Shown: positions 26,805 through 34,949, counted from the stretch's first letter. The stretch is 53,208 bases of DNA from Desulfobacterales bacterium (GCA_024226555.1 JAAELO010000666.1:1-53208); one strand, 5' to 3'. Notes: generated by a model not told the origin, from the letters alone. Made by a program: numbers and translations.

Positions 26805-26904
26805 AACGTTTATAAAATCTCTGTTTTCGAAAATTATATATCGCAGTAATATGGTTTTATATTTCGAGACGTAAATAAAAGCTTTAGTTTTATTTAATCT
26901 CTAT
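26805..26904 (+). repeat. Two free copies of the AT-rich block of long MITEs
   Basis: AACGTTTATAAAATCTCTG (26805-26823) and a second copy at 26869-26904 with GACGTAAATAAAAGCTTTAG then TTTTATTTAATCTCT. They correspond to the block inside repeat copies 3, 11, 12 and 15 but here have no MITE ends around them. Confidence 0.5.
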
Positions 26905-26962
26905 ATAATTTGAAGAAAAACGAAGAAATTAATCAAAAGAACAATCATATAAATGAATAGAG

Positions 26963-26995
26963 TTGACAAAGTAGGGAATGTAAGTTAGCACTTAC
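26963..26995 (+). promoter_or_regulatory. tetR promoter region and operator
   Basis: TTGACA (26963-26968) is a consensus -35 box. The palindrome GTAAGT-TAGC-ACTTAC (26980-26995) covers the -10 position. The same arms recur before the acyl-CoA dehydrogenase gene at 27757-27772. Autoregulation by the TetR product is the natural reading. Confidence 0.65.
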
Positions 26996-27022
26996 TTATT
27001 AATTTAAGTTTTAACAGGATGG

Positions 27023-27631
27023 ATGATTGTGACACAGAAAAAGAAAAGAGTACCCGCTGAGGAACGTAAAATACAGATACTTAAAAGTGCTGTTACAGTA
27101 TTTGCAAGATCAAACTATCGTACAGCAAGGATGTCTGATATTGCATCTGAAGTTGGAATTTCAGAAGCTATGATTTATAAGTACTTTCCTTCAAAAAAAG
27201 TAATTTACCTGAAAATATTACAATTTATGTCTGACAGGATAATATCTTTCTGGCAGCAGGAATTTGATAAAAACGATGACGCCTGGGCTGTTTTGAAAAC
27301 AATAAGTGTTGCCTATTATAATAGAATGATCCTCCACCCTGAAGAACTTAAGGTTCATTTCCAGGCTTTTTCTGAGGTTGATGATGAAGATGTAGCAGGC
27401 TGTTTACGTGAAGGACATATAAAATATATAGATTTCATTAAACGCATAATAGAAAAAGGTATAGAGCAAAGTGGAAGCGAATCAGAATTTAAGCCGGAAG
27501 TACTTGCTTTGATATATGATGGTGGTGGAATTGCCGTAAACATGATGAAACTACTATCTATCAACGACAAATTAGCAGAAAAAGATATAGAAAAAATAGT
27601 TGATACTTTTATAAGTTTAATTAAAGGATAA
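27023..27631 (+). CDS. TetR-family transcriptional regulator
   Basis: A 202-aa repressor. The N-terminal helix-turn-helix is typical: MSDIASEVGISEAMIYKYFP (about 37-56). The C-terminal helical domain would bind a ligand, plausibly an acyl-CoA given the target. The start could be the ATG at 27023 or the GTG at 27029, the latter better spaced from AGGATGG. A 16-bp palindrome lies before this gene and again before the acyl-CoA dehydrogenase gene downstream, so the two form a small regulon. Confidence 0.92.
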   Translation: MIVTQKKKRVPAEERKIQILKSAVTVFARSNYRTARMSDIASEVGISEAMIYKYFPSKKVIYLKILQFMSDRIISFWQQEFDKNDDAWAVLKTISVAYYNRMILHPEELKVHFQAFSEVDDEDVAGCLREGHIKYIDFIKRIIEKGIEQSGSESEFKPEVLALIYDGGGIAVNMMKLLSINDKLAEKDIEKIVDTFISLIKG

Positions 27632-27720
27632 ATAGCATACAAATTTAAAGAATTTCGATTTGTATAGAGTTTTCTCTGTTAGAAAGTATTACAAAAAAAA
27701 TGCTTTTATTTTTATAAATC

Positions 27721-27745
27721 AGGAAATTGGATTTTCCTTTTTTTT
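27721..27745 (+). terminator. Weak terminator candidate after tetR
   Basis: AGGAAA (27721-27726) and TTTCCT (27733-27738) form a 6-bp stem followed by a run of T. It overlaps a possible TTGGAT -35 box (27728-27733) for the next gene, so only one reading may be right. Confidence 0.35.
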
Positions 27746-27772
27746 GCCTTTTATATGTAAGTGAGGACTTAC
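27728..27772 (+). promoter_or_regulatory. Promoter and TetR operator of the acyl-CoA dehydrogenase gene
   Basis: Possible -35 TTGGAT (27728) and -10 TTATAT (27751) are 17 bp apart. Immediately after comes GTAAGT-GAGG-ACTTAC (27757-27772), whose arms are identical to those of the tetR operator. Repeat copy 11 separates this site from the gene start. Confidence 0.6.
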
Positions 27773-27777
27773 TAAAA

Positions 27778-27967
27778 GGGGGGCTTTAATTATTAGAATT
27801 TTTGATGAAAAACAGCGTTTATAAAAGCTTTCAGTTTTATAAAATCTCTGCATAACAAAAAAACAACGGGTTGATTCGTTTATAAAAAAGGTTTTATTTT
27901 ATAAAGTTTACAGTTTTATTTTTGTTATATCTGTGTTTCGCAAAAAGATCAGTTATTAGAGATTCCC
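27778..27967 (+). repeat. MITE-like repeat, long copy 11
   Basis: A long copy of about 190 bp with a damaged left end (GGGGGGCTTTAATTATTAGA) and an intact right end. It contains both AT-rich blocks. It lies in the leader between the TetR operator and the acyl-CoA dehydrogenase start. Confidence 0.8.
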
Positions 27968-28001
27968 TACATTAATATTTTTAACTTTCAAGGAGGATTT
28001 T

Positions 28002-29279
28002 ATGTCATTTTCAGATTTCTTATTAGATTCAAGAGCAAAAGAGATTACAGCTGAAGTACGAAGTATAGTGAAGAATAATATAGATTCAGAATACCTGAAA
28101 GCAATGGATAGAGATGAAGTTAAATTTCCGAGAGAGATTTATGAAACGTATGGAAAACATAATATTTTAGGCCTCAGATTTCCGAAAGAATATGGAGGGC
28201 GTGGTCTGGACTGGGTTAGTGCAGTTTCAGCAATCGCAGAAATTGGAGTATTAGGTTGTGCATGTGGTTGCGCTTATGTGATGCCGGATATTGTAGGAGA
28301 AGCTTTAACGAGATTCGGAACAGAAGAACAAAAAGAGAAATATTTAAAACCAATGTTGAGAGGAGAACTTGTAAGTGCTGAAGCATTAACAGAACCCCGT
28401 GGTGGATCAGACTTTTTTGGTGCAACAAGTAAAGCTGAAGATAAGGGTGACTACTTTCTGGTAAATGGTCAAAAGAGATTTGTTGTTGGCGCTGAAGGTG
28501 CAGATTTTTTTCTTGTTTATGTGAGAACAAATCCCGATAAAAATGCTGATCCTTATAAAAGAATCAGCACTCTTTTAATAGAGCGTTCACCAGGTGTTGA
28601 AGTTAGTTATCTCTATGGACTTATGGGTTCCAGAGGAGGTGGAACAGGAAGGCTCACTTTTCGAAATGTGAAAGTTCCGAAGGAAAACCTTGTTGGAGGG
28701 CTTCATGATGGAGCGATGGTTTTTTATGACATGATGGTTCCTGAAAGATTAACGAGTGCTGCAGCTTCCATTGGTGGAATGCGTTCAATGCTTGAAATCG
28801 CAGCCCGTTATTCAGATAAAAGATTTGCATTTGGTAAAAAAATTCGTAAATTCCAGGCAGTTAATACTATGCTTGCAAAAGGAGTAACTTTGATGGATGC
28901 AAGTGCTGGTATTGTATATCAGGCTGCTATTGCAGCAAATATCAATGACCCAAAAATGCGAAGAATGGTAAGTGAAGCAAAAAGATTTTCAACCGATAGC
29001 TTATGGGAAGTTGCTAATCTTGCAATGCAAATTCTTGGAGGAATTGGATATACAGATGTTTATCCCATTGAAAAAGCTTTGCGCGATGCAAGGCTACCTC
29101 AAATCTGGACCGGAACAAATCAGATAATGGATCAGCTTATCCAGCATGAATATTATAATGAGGTGTTAAATATGCCGGAAAGTGAGCAAATCAGAAATAT
29201 TGAGGGAGATGCGATGAATGCAAATGAACAGGATGAAAAAATATTTGATGATGAAGGTATGTGGGAAGTACATGAGTAA
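28002..29279 (+). CDS. Acyl-CoA dehydrogenase
   Basis: A 425-aa FAD-dependent dehydrogenase that introduces the 2,3-double bond into an acyl-CoA. Seen are the signature SAEALTEPRGGSDFFG (about 126-141), the FAD/substrate region RFAFGKKIRKFQ and the C-terminal QILGGIGYTDVYPIEK. The usual catalytic Glu of the YEGT motif is replaced by Thr in IWTGTNQI. A Glu is present in VPERL (about residue 248), where isovaleryl- and long-chain enzymes carry their base, so a branched or long-chain substrate is plausible. AGGAGG precedes the start. A TetR-type operator lies upstream. Confidence 0.93.
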   Translation: MSFSDFLLDSRAKEITAEVRSIVKNNIDSEYLKAMDRDEVKFPREIYETYGKHNILGLRFPKEYGGRGLDWVSAVSAIAEIGVLGCACGCAYVMPDIVGEALTRFGTEEQKEKYLKPMLRGELVSAEALTEPRGGSDFFGATSKAEDKGDYFLVNGQKRFVVGAEGADFFLVYVRTNPDKNADPYKRISTLLIERSPGVEVSYLYGLMGSRGGGTGRLTFRNVKVPKENLVGGLHDGAMVFYDMMVPERLTSAAASIGGMRSMLEIAARYSDKRFAFGKKIRKFQAVNTMLAKGVTLMDASAGIVYQAAIAANINDPKMRRMVSEAKRFSTDSLWEVANLAMQILGGIGYTDVYPIEKALRDARLPQIWTGTNQIMDQLIQHEYYNEVLNMPESEQIRNIEGDAMNANEQDEKIFDDEGMWEVHE

Positions 29280-29291
29280 GAAACAAATCAA

Positions 29292-29453
29292 GGGAACCTC
29301 TAGTAATTAGAATTTTTGATGAAAAACAGCGTTTATAAAAGCTTTCAGTTTTATAAAATCTCTGCATGATCAAAAATAACGAGCTGATTTTATGACAGTT
29401 TTTTTTGGTAATAACGAAGTATTTCGCAAAAAGAGCAGTTATTAGAGATTCCC
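29292..29453 (+). repeat. MITE-like repeat, copy 12
   Basis: A 162-bp copy carrying one of the two AT-rich blocks. It has perfect duplication TCAA (29288-29291, 29454-29457). It starts 12 bp after the acyl-CoA dehydrogenase stop. Confidence 0.9.
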
Positions 29454-29489
29454 TCAAATAATAGAACTAAATAAAAAGGACAGAAAGTG

Positions 29490-29651
29490 AAGGAGTTACC
29501 GCTCTCACCATTGCTACTTCAAAGGTCATATTGAAATTGTTAGTCTTATTTTAAAAGCAGGTGCAGGCAAAACTATAAAGCTCACAAAGGTACTGCTTAT
29601 GAAATTGCAAAAAATAATGGTAGAAAAGATATAGCAGAGTTAATACAATAA
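29490..29651 (+). pseudogene. Ankyrin-repeat gene fragment with frameshifts
   Basis: Three adjoining pieces in different frames give an ankyrin-like order. GVTAL is followed by CYFKGHIEIVSLILKAGA (about 29509-29565), then KAHKGTAYEIAKNNGRKDIA and ELIQ-stop. The consensus features G-x-TAL, GH-x-EIV-x-L-(I/L)L, and A-x-x-NGR-x-DIAELI are clear. At least two frameshifts and no upstream start make it a relic. Confidence 0.7.
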
Positions 29652-29660
29652 TAAAAAATT

Positions 29661-29734
29661 TAACTCGGTGCATAAAGCTTATTCGTTTTGACTAAACGGC
29701 AGTTAAGGTGGTAAGTATAACGTGCACCCGGTTA
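29661..29734. other. Imperfect inverted repeat, possible attC-like site
   Basis: TAACTCGGTGCA (29661-29672) and TGCACCCGGTTA (29723-29734) are inverted partners with two mismatches. They lie just after the ankyrin relic's stop. GTTGTGC at 29743-29749 resembles an integron core site. The pairing is too imperfect to call attC with confidence. Confidence 0.3.
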
Positions 29735-29782
29735 TTTTCGACGTTGTGCGATTTTGGCTTAGAACTATAATAGGAATAAACA

Positions 29783-30832
29783 ATGGATTCTGTTGAACAG
29801 TACAAGAATATCCGACCGTTGTACGAGAGCTTTACTTCTAAATTACATCAACTCCTTGAAGAGCTTATAGCTTCAAGTGATATTGAGATTGTTATAATGG
29901 AGTCCAGGGCGAAGAGCATTGAGAGCTTTCAGGGAAAGATTGAAAGAGCTGATAAAAATTACGAAGACCCAATAAATGATATTACAGATTTATCTGGTAT
30001 TCGGGTTATCACATACTACAACGAAGACGTTGACTCAATTTGTAAGCTTATCGCAAAAGAATTCGATGTCGATGAGGCTAATTCAGTAGACAAGCGTAAA
30101 ATAACTGAGGAAGACCGATTCGGTTATCTATCATCTCATCTTGTTGTCAGACTTAGTTCTATTCGTTCGCAGCTTTCTGAATGGTCATACTATTCTTCGT
30201 TCCGAACTGAAATACAAGTACGATCTGTATTACAACATTCCTGGGCTGCCATCGACCAAAAGCTTCGGTATAAAACAGAAGAGTCGATACCTGTTTATCT
30301 CAAAAGAAAATTATATCGACTATCAGCACTTCTCGAATTAGCTGACGAAGAGTTTGAAGCAATAAGAGAGATCAGTGGCAAGAAGGTGGAAAAAATAAAG
30401 AGTGATTTACAACTTTCAAAACTGGATATTGCAATTGATAGAGATTCCTTTCAGTCATATATTGATAATTCTGAAACCTTCCATAAGTTCATTGCAAATA
30501 TTGAAAGTATAGGCTTTTCAATCAAGGAGCTTTATACAGACGCTGACCTTGCTATATCAATTCGAATCGTTAGATCAGTAAATTTTGAAACACTTGAAGA
30601 TATCGAGAAGATAATAAAACAGGAAATGTCGAATGGTGAGTTTTACCAATCACTGATAGATGACTTATCTGGAGGATCTCCAAAGCAAATGAGCATGTCC
30701 AGGGCCGCATTGATACGCTTAGCTATTATCGGTAGTGCTTCATCTCAAAAGGCAAAAAAAATATTGAAAGGTATACAATTCAAACAGAAATTACATGAGC
30801 TATTGCTTGTGAAAAAGACAAATAACAAATAA
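29783..30832 (+). CDS. RelA/SpoT-type alarmone synthetase, single-domain
   Basis: A 349-aa protein with a stand-alone RelA/SpoT nucleotidyltransferase domain (about 1-200) and a helical C-terminal extension. There is no HD hydrolase, TGS or ACT domain. Motifs include RAKSIESFQGK (ATP-binding Arg/Lys), DITDLSGIRVITYY, FGYLSSHLVV and EIQVRSVLQHSWAAIDQKL. The last one has Gln where many relatives have His. It would make (p)ppGpp or a related alarmone. No antitoxin-like gene adjoins, so a toxSAS or CapRel-type defence role is only a possibility. AGGA precedes the start. The gene sits between hairpins that could mark a mobile cassette. Confidence 0.85.
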   Translation: MDSVEQYKNIRPLYESFTSKLHQLLEELIASSDIEIVIMESRAKSIESFQGKIERADKNYEDPINDITDLSGIRVITYYNEDVDSICKLIAKEFDVDEANSVDKRKITEEDRFGYLSSHLVVRLSSIRSQLSEWSYYSSFRTEIQVRSVLQHSWAAIDQKLRYKTEESIPVYLKRKLYRLSALLELADEEFEAIREISGKKVEKIKSDLQLSKLDIAIDRDSFQSYIDNSETFHKFIANIESIGFSIKELYTDADLAISIRIVRSVNFETLEDIEKIIKQEMSNGEFYQSLIDDLSGGSPKQMSMSRAALIRLAIIGSASSQKAKKILKGIQFKQKLHELLLVKKTNNK

Positions 30833-30887
30833 CCATTTGCTGCTTTCGGAAAAATCGTTATGTACTGTTGATGTTTTTAACCAAAAT

Positions 30888-30906
30888 ATTAATTATTAGA
30901 GATTCC
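30888..30906 (+). repeat. Solitary right end of the MITE
   Basis: AATTATTAGAGATTCCC without a left partner nearby. It lies 55 bp after the alarmone synthetase gene. Confidence 0.6.
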
Positions 30907-30907
30907 C

Positions 30908-31199
30908 ATATATGAAACAATTGATAACTTCAAAAAGTTTTTTATATTTCATCTATTTCATCTAATAAATTCACGACTTGTCGTAAGTCACGGGAAAATT
31001 TGGATTGTTTTTTTTAAAAATCTGAGTCAGTATATCTATCTTCATAAGTTGAAGCAGATTTATGAGCTATAAAGTCCTCGACAAATGAAGTTAAAAAGAA
31101 AAAGATTACGAGTAAACGAACACGGATCGAATAAAACCAATCATATCGACTGATCAGCATTTAAACATACTACAGCTTATTAAAGACGTGTTATAAATT
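30908..31199. other. Intergenic region, no gene seen
   Basis: Spacer before the SpoU-type methyltransferase gene. No ORF with a ribosome site or recognisable element was found. The following gene itself lacks a clear Shine-Dalgarno sequence. Confidence 0.4.
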
Positions 31200-31667
31200 A
31201 TGGCAAGACTTAAACAACAATATGAGGGAAATGGTTTCTATGGAATTGGTATCCTTAACAATGCCAATGAATTTAACGTTGGTACTTTGTGGAGAACTGC
31301 CTATATTCTTGGAGCGGCTTTCATTTTTACGGTAACAAAAAAATATAAGCCTCAAAGTAGTGATGTAACCAAAGCATGGACAAAGATCCCTTTATTCCAT
31401 TACAGGACTATTGATGAATTAAAGTGGAATTTACCCCATTCAACAAAATTAATTGGTGTTGAAATGACAAAGGAGTCTATCCCCTTAATTCAATTTAAAC
31501 ATCCAATTAGGGGTGTTTATTTACTTGGAAATGAAAAAATTGGCTTATCAGAGAATATCCTGGATGAATGTGAATCGGTAGTAAGTTTGCCTGGCGATTC
31601 CAGTTTGAATGTCGCTGTAGCAGGTAGCATATTAATGTATGACAGGGTGTCTAAAATTGAAATTTGA
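31200..31667 (+). CDS. SpoU/TrmH-family RNA 2'-O-methyltransferase
   Basis: A 155-aa minimal SPOUT methyltransferase. Motif 1 is NEFNVGTLWRTAYILG (about 23-38), motif 2 YLLGNEKIGLS (about 104-114), and motif 3 VSLPGDSSLNVAVAGSIL (about 123-140), the trefoil-knot SAM site. It would 2'-O-methylate a ribose in tRNA or rRNA. The family is close to TrmL/TrmH but the target base cannot be told. No good ribosome site precedes the ATG at 31200. Confidence 0.9.
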   Translation: MARLKQQYEGNGFYGIGILNNANEFNVGTLWRTAYILGAAFIFTVTKKYKPQSSDVTKAWTKIPLFHYRTIDELKWNLPHSTKLIGVEMTKESIPLIQFKHPIRGVYLLGNEKIGLSENILDECESVVSLPGDSSLNVAVAGSILMYDRVSKIEI

Positions 31668-31715
31668 GGGAATCATCTCTTCTAAGTAACACTTTTTATA
31701 TATTATGTGTTATTA

Positions 31716-31765
31716 GGCAGTTAGGTTCCAGAATATCTATTCTGGAGGAGTCGCTAATAACTGCC
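31716..31765. other. Nested inverted repeat downstream of the SpoU gene
   Basis: GGCAGTTA (31716-31723) pairs with TAACTGCC (31758-31765). Inside is the perfect CCAGAATA-TC-TATTCTGG. There is no T-run. It may be a hairpin element or an end of a mobile unit. Confidence 0.5.
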
Positions 31766-31947
31766 TTTATGAATGTAATTTTTCACGAATTGCATTGCTA
31801 TAATATCAACGTACATTTACAGATTGTATTAATAAAAAAATTAATCTAAAACCTCGGTTGCTTTTCAATAGTTATTGATTCTGATTTACTCCTATTTTTA
31901 TCTCAAAAATGATTATCTGTGTGTTTTTCTAAAAAACTTAGTATTTA

Positions 31948-32135
31948 GGGAACCTCTAATAATTAGAATTTTTGATGGAAAATAGCGTTTATAAAAGCTT
32001 TTAGTTTTATAAATCTCTGTATAATAAAAAATAACGGGTTGATTCGTTTATAAAAAAGGTTTTATTTTATAATGTTTACAGTTTTATTTTTGTTGTATCT
32101 GTGTTTCGCAAAAAGATCAGTTATTAGAGATTCCC
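31948..32135 (+). repeat. MITE-like repeat, long copy 15
   Basis: A 188-bp copy with both AT-rich blocks and perfect duplication TTTA (31944-31947, 32136-32139). Confidence 0.93.
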
Positions 32136-32139
32136 TTTA

Positions 32140-32545
32140 TAAGTGTGGAAGGATATAAACCAGGCGGACCTGATTTACTAACTCATGAATCCAGTTTTAA
32201 TTTTAATGATCTAATCCATTTACAAGTCCTCAGGACTTCAGCTTCTTATAGTATTTAGCCTTATCATGACTTTCAGTTAAAACGTAATTAACAGACAGAG
32301 GTTTATGTATTATTTAATACACTGTTCATATAACTATATCCTGGTAATCAGGATAATCGTTAATCAGTAACATGTTTATCGTAATGTATAAATTATGTAT
32401 TGATTAAAAAAAATAAATGTATTAGTTGGTTTGTGAAAATTACCTTCCATGATGTCATAAAAATGCCTGGATCTCTATAAATGGATTTCCGAATTACATT
32501 GGTATGATAATTTCGAGGTATTGTAATTTATAATTATATAATATT
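32140..32545. other. Intergenic region, no gene called
   Basis: The first part (to about 32260) has an open frame containing VEGYKPGGPDLLTHESSFNF, which is protein-like but has no start, ribosome site or recognised homology; it may be a gene fragment. The small inverted repeat ATCCTG-CAGGAT lies at about 32338-32353. The rest is leader of the tandem secreted-protein genes. Confidence 0.4.
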
Positions 32546-32557
32546 AGGAGTAAACAA

Positions 32558-33703
32558 TTGAAAGAAAGAATATCCACGTTTCTGTTTGGTGTTGTGTTCT
32601 TTATATTAGCAACAACCGTTTCAGTAGCAAATGATGTTGAACTATCACCTGCACAACTCGTTGCAGAAAAATTTAAGAGTGTATTAAGTGGTAATGATGC
32701 CTCCGATGTAAAAGCCATGATGGCAAAGAAGTACAAAGTGCTTCGTTTAATGAATGGAGATGGTACCTGGAAAGATCCAGCACTTACTGACATATCAGGT
32801 TACCTTTTGCCGTATGATATTGATAATGCAAAGCTTGAAGCATTTATTGATAAGATTGCTGAAACTGCTGAGGAAAACCCATATCTTATGAATTTTCTGA
32901 ATCAGACTAAAGGAAAAACTTTTGAAAACCTGTTTAATAAAGTTGAGAAAGAAGGGGATCGTGTTCTTCCTGATGTTATTTCCTATGCACTTGTTCTTGA
33001 TCGTCTAACATTTGCAATGAGTGATGATTGGAAAATCCTGGAAACCTGTAAGAATATATGGATTAGTGAAAAGGAAAAAGTTGATTTAAAAAAATATCTT
33101 AACCTTTTTGAAATTGCCAAAATAACAACTATTGAGTACAGAATTGGTTCATATATTGATTATCATAAAACCAGAGAGATTCCTTCCTACTCTTCAAAAG
33201 TTATGCTTCCTGTAAATATCATGGAGGCGGTTATAACTGATAAGGTTAATGGTTTTAATAACAATGCCATTGCAGGTCTTGTACTTACAAAGAATCCCAG
33301 CGGTAATTTAATTAACGACCCAAAAACAGGCTCAGGCCCAACTACATGGTCTGAAGATGGAAAGACAATAGAATACCGACCACCTCTACCTTTACAGTGG
33401 TCAAATCTGTATGCAACCTGGAATATGGCTTTCGTTTCACAGTATGAAAACTTCCCATACTTCTTCTGTAAACTTTTGGTTCCACAGGTTAATGCATTTC
33501 AGGAACATCCTGAGGGCTACCTGTATAACAGAGTACTATCTCTTAATACTCACATCTACTTCACACTTTTCGAACGAATCGATAACGAAATTGCTGGTAT
33601 CGAAGGGATAAAATGGAATGACGATGATCTGACAGCTCAATGGGGAGAGGTTAACAAGAAAAGTTCATTTGACTATCAGATATCAGTTTGGGAAGCAAAA
33701 TAA
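32558..33703 (+). CDS. Secreted protein of unknown family, tandem copy 1
   Basis: A 381-aa protein with a clear signal peptide (to about VSVAN, residue 25). The mature part is mostly helical, then a Pro/aromatic-rich C-terminal half with GSGPTTWSEDGKTIEYRPPL and NLYATWNMAF. No known domain was recognised. The start is a TTG at 32558, chosen because AGGAG is exactly 7 bp upstream. The next gene encodes a clear paralogue of nearly identical length, so this is a tandem duplication. Location (periplasm or outside) follows from the signal peptide only. Confidence 0.78.
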   Translation: MKERISTFLFGVVFFILATTVSVANDVELSPAQLVAEKFKSVLSGNDASDVKAMMAKKYKVLRLMNGDGTWKDPALTDISGYLLPYDIDNAKLEAFIDKIAETAEENPYLMNFLNQTKGKTFENLFNKVEKEGDRVLPDVISYALVLDRLTFAMSDDWKILETCKNIWISEKEKVDLKKYLNLFEIAKITTIEYRIGSYIDYHKTREIPSYSSKVMLPVNIMEAVITDKVNGFNNNAIAGLVLTKNPSGNLINDPKTGSGPTTWSEDGKTIEYRPPLPLQWSNLYATWNMAFVSQYENFPYFFCKLLVPQVNAFQEHPEGYLYNRVLSLNTHIYFTLFERIDNEIAGIEGIKWNDDDLTAQWGEVNKKSSFDYQISVWEAK

Positions 33704-33735
33704 ATTTCATATCTTATTTAAGGAGTAATTATTTC

Positions 33736-34878
33736 ATGAAAAAATATTTATTGTTCACATTTTTTATTGGATCATTGTTTGTATTATTTACAAATACCAG
33801 TATTGCATCAACTATAGAGAATACTACTATTCCCAGGGAAGTTGCTGAAGTAATCAAAACAAAACTGGATGGTGTGGACGCAGATGATATCAGATCATTA
33901 CTGAAGCAAAAATATATTATATTCCACTTACTGGACAATGAAGGCAATTGGAAATCACCTGAATTAGCAGCTATTTCTGACTCTCTTTTGCCAGCTAAGC
34001 TTGATATGAAAGATATAAAATCGTTTGTTGACAGGGCAGCAATAGCTGCTGAAGCAAATCAATATCTAATGGATTTTTTAAATCAGGCCAGCAATAAAAA
34101 CTTTGATAATCTGTTCAGTAAAGTTGAGTCTGAAGGTCAGAAGATATTGCCGGATGTTGTTTCACTTGCAATGGCTCTTGAGCGGTTAACTATCGCAATG
34201 AGAAACGACTGGAAAGTTTTGGAAGCATGCAGCTTAATTTGGAAAGAAGCTAAAGAGTCAATTGATCTTAAAAAATATCTGAGTCTGTTTGGTCGTGCTA
34301 AGCTTGTTTCTGTAGAAGTGGTAATTGGTCAGTATATTGACTCACACAAGAGTGGTAAGATAAAAGGATATGCAGGAAGAGTCTCCCTGCCTGTGAATAT
34401 TATGGAGGCAGTTATTGCAGATTTCAAAAAAGGTAATAAAGAGAACGCTGCTGCTGGTATTGTTCTGGCCAAAAGTAACCCGGGGTCTATTATTGAAGAT
34501 CCTGTAACTGGTGCAGGTCCTACCCGCTGGTCTGATGATGGCAAAGCTATCGATTACTATCCTCCACTTCCCAAAAAATATGCGGATATATATGCCACAT
34601 GGAATATGGCTTATCTTTCAACTTATCAGGATTTTCCATATTTTTTGACTAAGCTTTTTATTCCTCAGGTAAACGATTATCAGGAGAATCCTGAAGGGTA
34701 TCTTTATAATCGAGCCTTAGCTTTGTATTCTTTTGTATATTATGTAACTTTTCAGCGTATTTATTATGAAGATAACGGTATTGAAACAATTGACTGGCAA
34801 GATCAATCTCTAACATCCCTATGGGGTGTTGTAAACAAGGAAAGTGCTCTTAAGTATGAACTTGACCAAAAAAAATGA
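33736..34878 (+). CDS. Secreted protein of unknown family, tandem copy 2
   Basis: A 380-aa paralogue of the preceding gene, aligned along its length. Shared stretches include LPVNIMEAVI, GAGPTRWSDDGKAIDYYPPL, ATWNMA, PEGYLYNRAL and the DLKKYL motif. It has its own signal peptide (to about SIAST). AGGAG at 33721-33725 fixes the ATG at 33736, 32 bp after the first copy's stop, so the pair is probably one transcript. The conserved Trp/Tyr/Pro-rich C-terminal half may be the functional core. Function unknown. Confidence 0.8.
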   Translation: MKKYLLFTFFIGSLFVLFTNTSIASTIENTTIPREVAEVIKTKLDGVDADDIRSLLKQKYIIFHLLDNEGNWKSPELAAISDSLLPAKLDMKDIKSFVDRAAIAAEANQYLMDFLNQASNKNFDNLFSKVESEGQKILPDVVSLAMALERLTIAMRNDWKVLEACSLIWKEAKESIDLKKYLSLFGRAKLVSVEVVIGQYIDSHKSGKIKGYAGRVSLPVNIMEAVIADFKKGNKENAAAGIVLAKSNPGSIIEDPVTGAGPTRWSDDGKAIDYYPPLPKKYADIYATWNMAYLSTYQDFPYFLTKLFIPQVNDYQENPEGYLYNRALALYSFVYYVTFQRIYYEDNGIETIDWQDQSLTSLWGVVNKESALKYELDQKK

Positions 34879-34882
34879 AATT

Positions 34883-34936
34883 AGGAAATCTCTATTAACT
34901 CCTCTTTTGCAAAATACTGTGTTATTAGAGATTCCC
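34883..34936. repeat. Short palindromic MITE derivative
   Basis: AGGAAATCTCTATTAACTCC at the left is an inverted right end. TTATTAGAGATTCCC at the right is a normal right end. About 20 bp lie between them. It is an internally deleted, right-end/right-end form. Confidence 0.65.
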
Positions 34937-34949
34937 TAAAGTTATTAAT

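Larger units (their letters stand above)
26478..26962. other. Intergenic region with hairpin and short repeats, no gene
   Basis: Sequence between the broken beta-barrel gene and tetR. It includes a 17-bp hairpin (26613-26659) and two copies of the short AT-rich block (26805-26823, 26869-26904). A 106-codon plus-strand frame at 26529-26849 has no ribosome site and runs straight through these repeats, so it is not called. Confidence 0.5.

Noticed and set aside
26529-26849. 106-codon plus-strand frame
   Set aside because: No ribosome site, no recognisable protein pattern, and it runs through a hairpin and two short repeat copies.
29661-29734. Genuine integron attC site
   Set aside because: Core boxes match only partly and no integrase is in the window; downgraded to attC-like.
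31664-31849. 61-codon plus-strand frame
   Set aside because: Starts inside the SpoU gene end and spans the nested inverted repeat; no ribosome site.
32140-32260. Open frame with VEGYKPGGPDLLTHESSF, continuing upstream across repeat copy 15 if the repeat is removed
   Set aside because: Protein-like wording, but no start, ribosome site or recognised family; could be chance. Kept only as a note.
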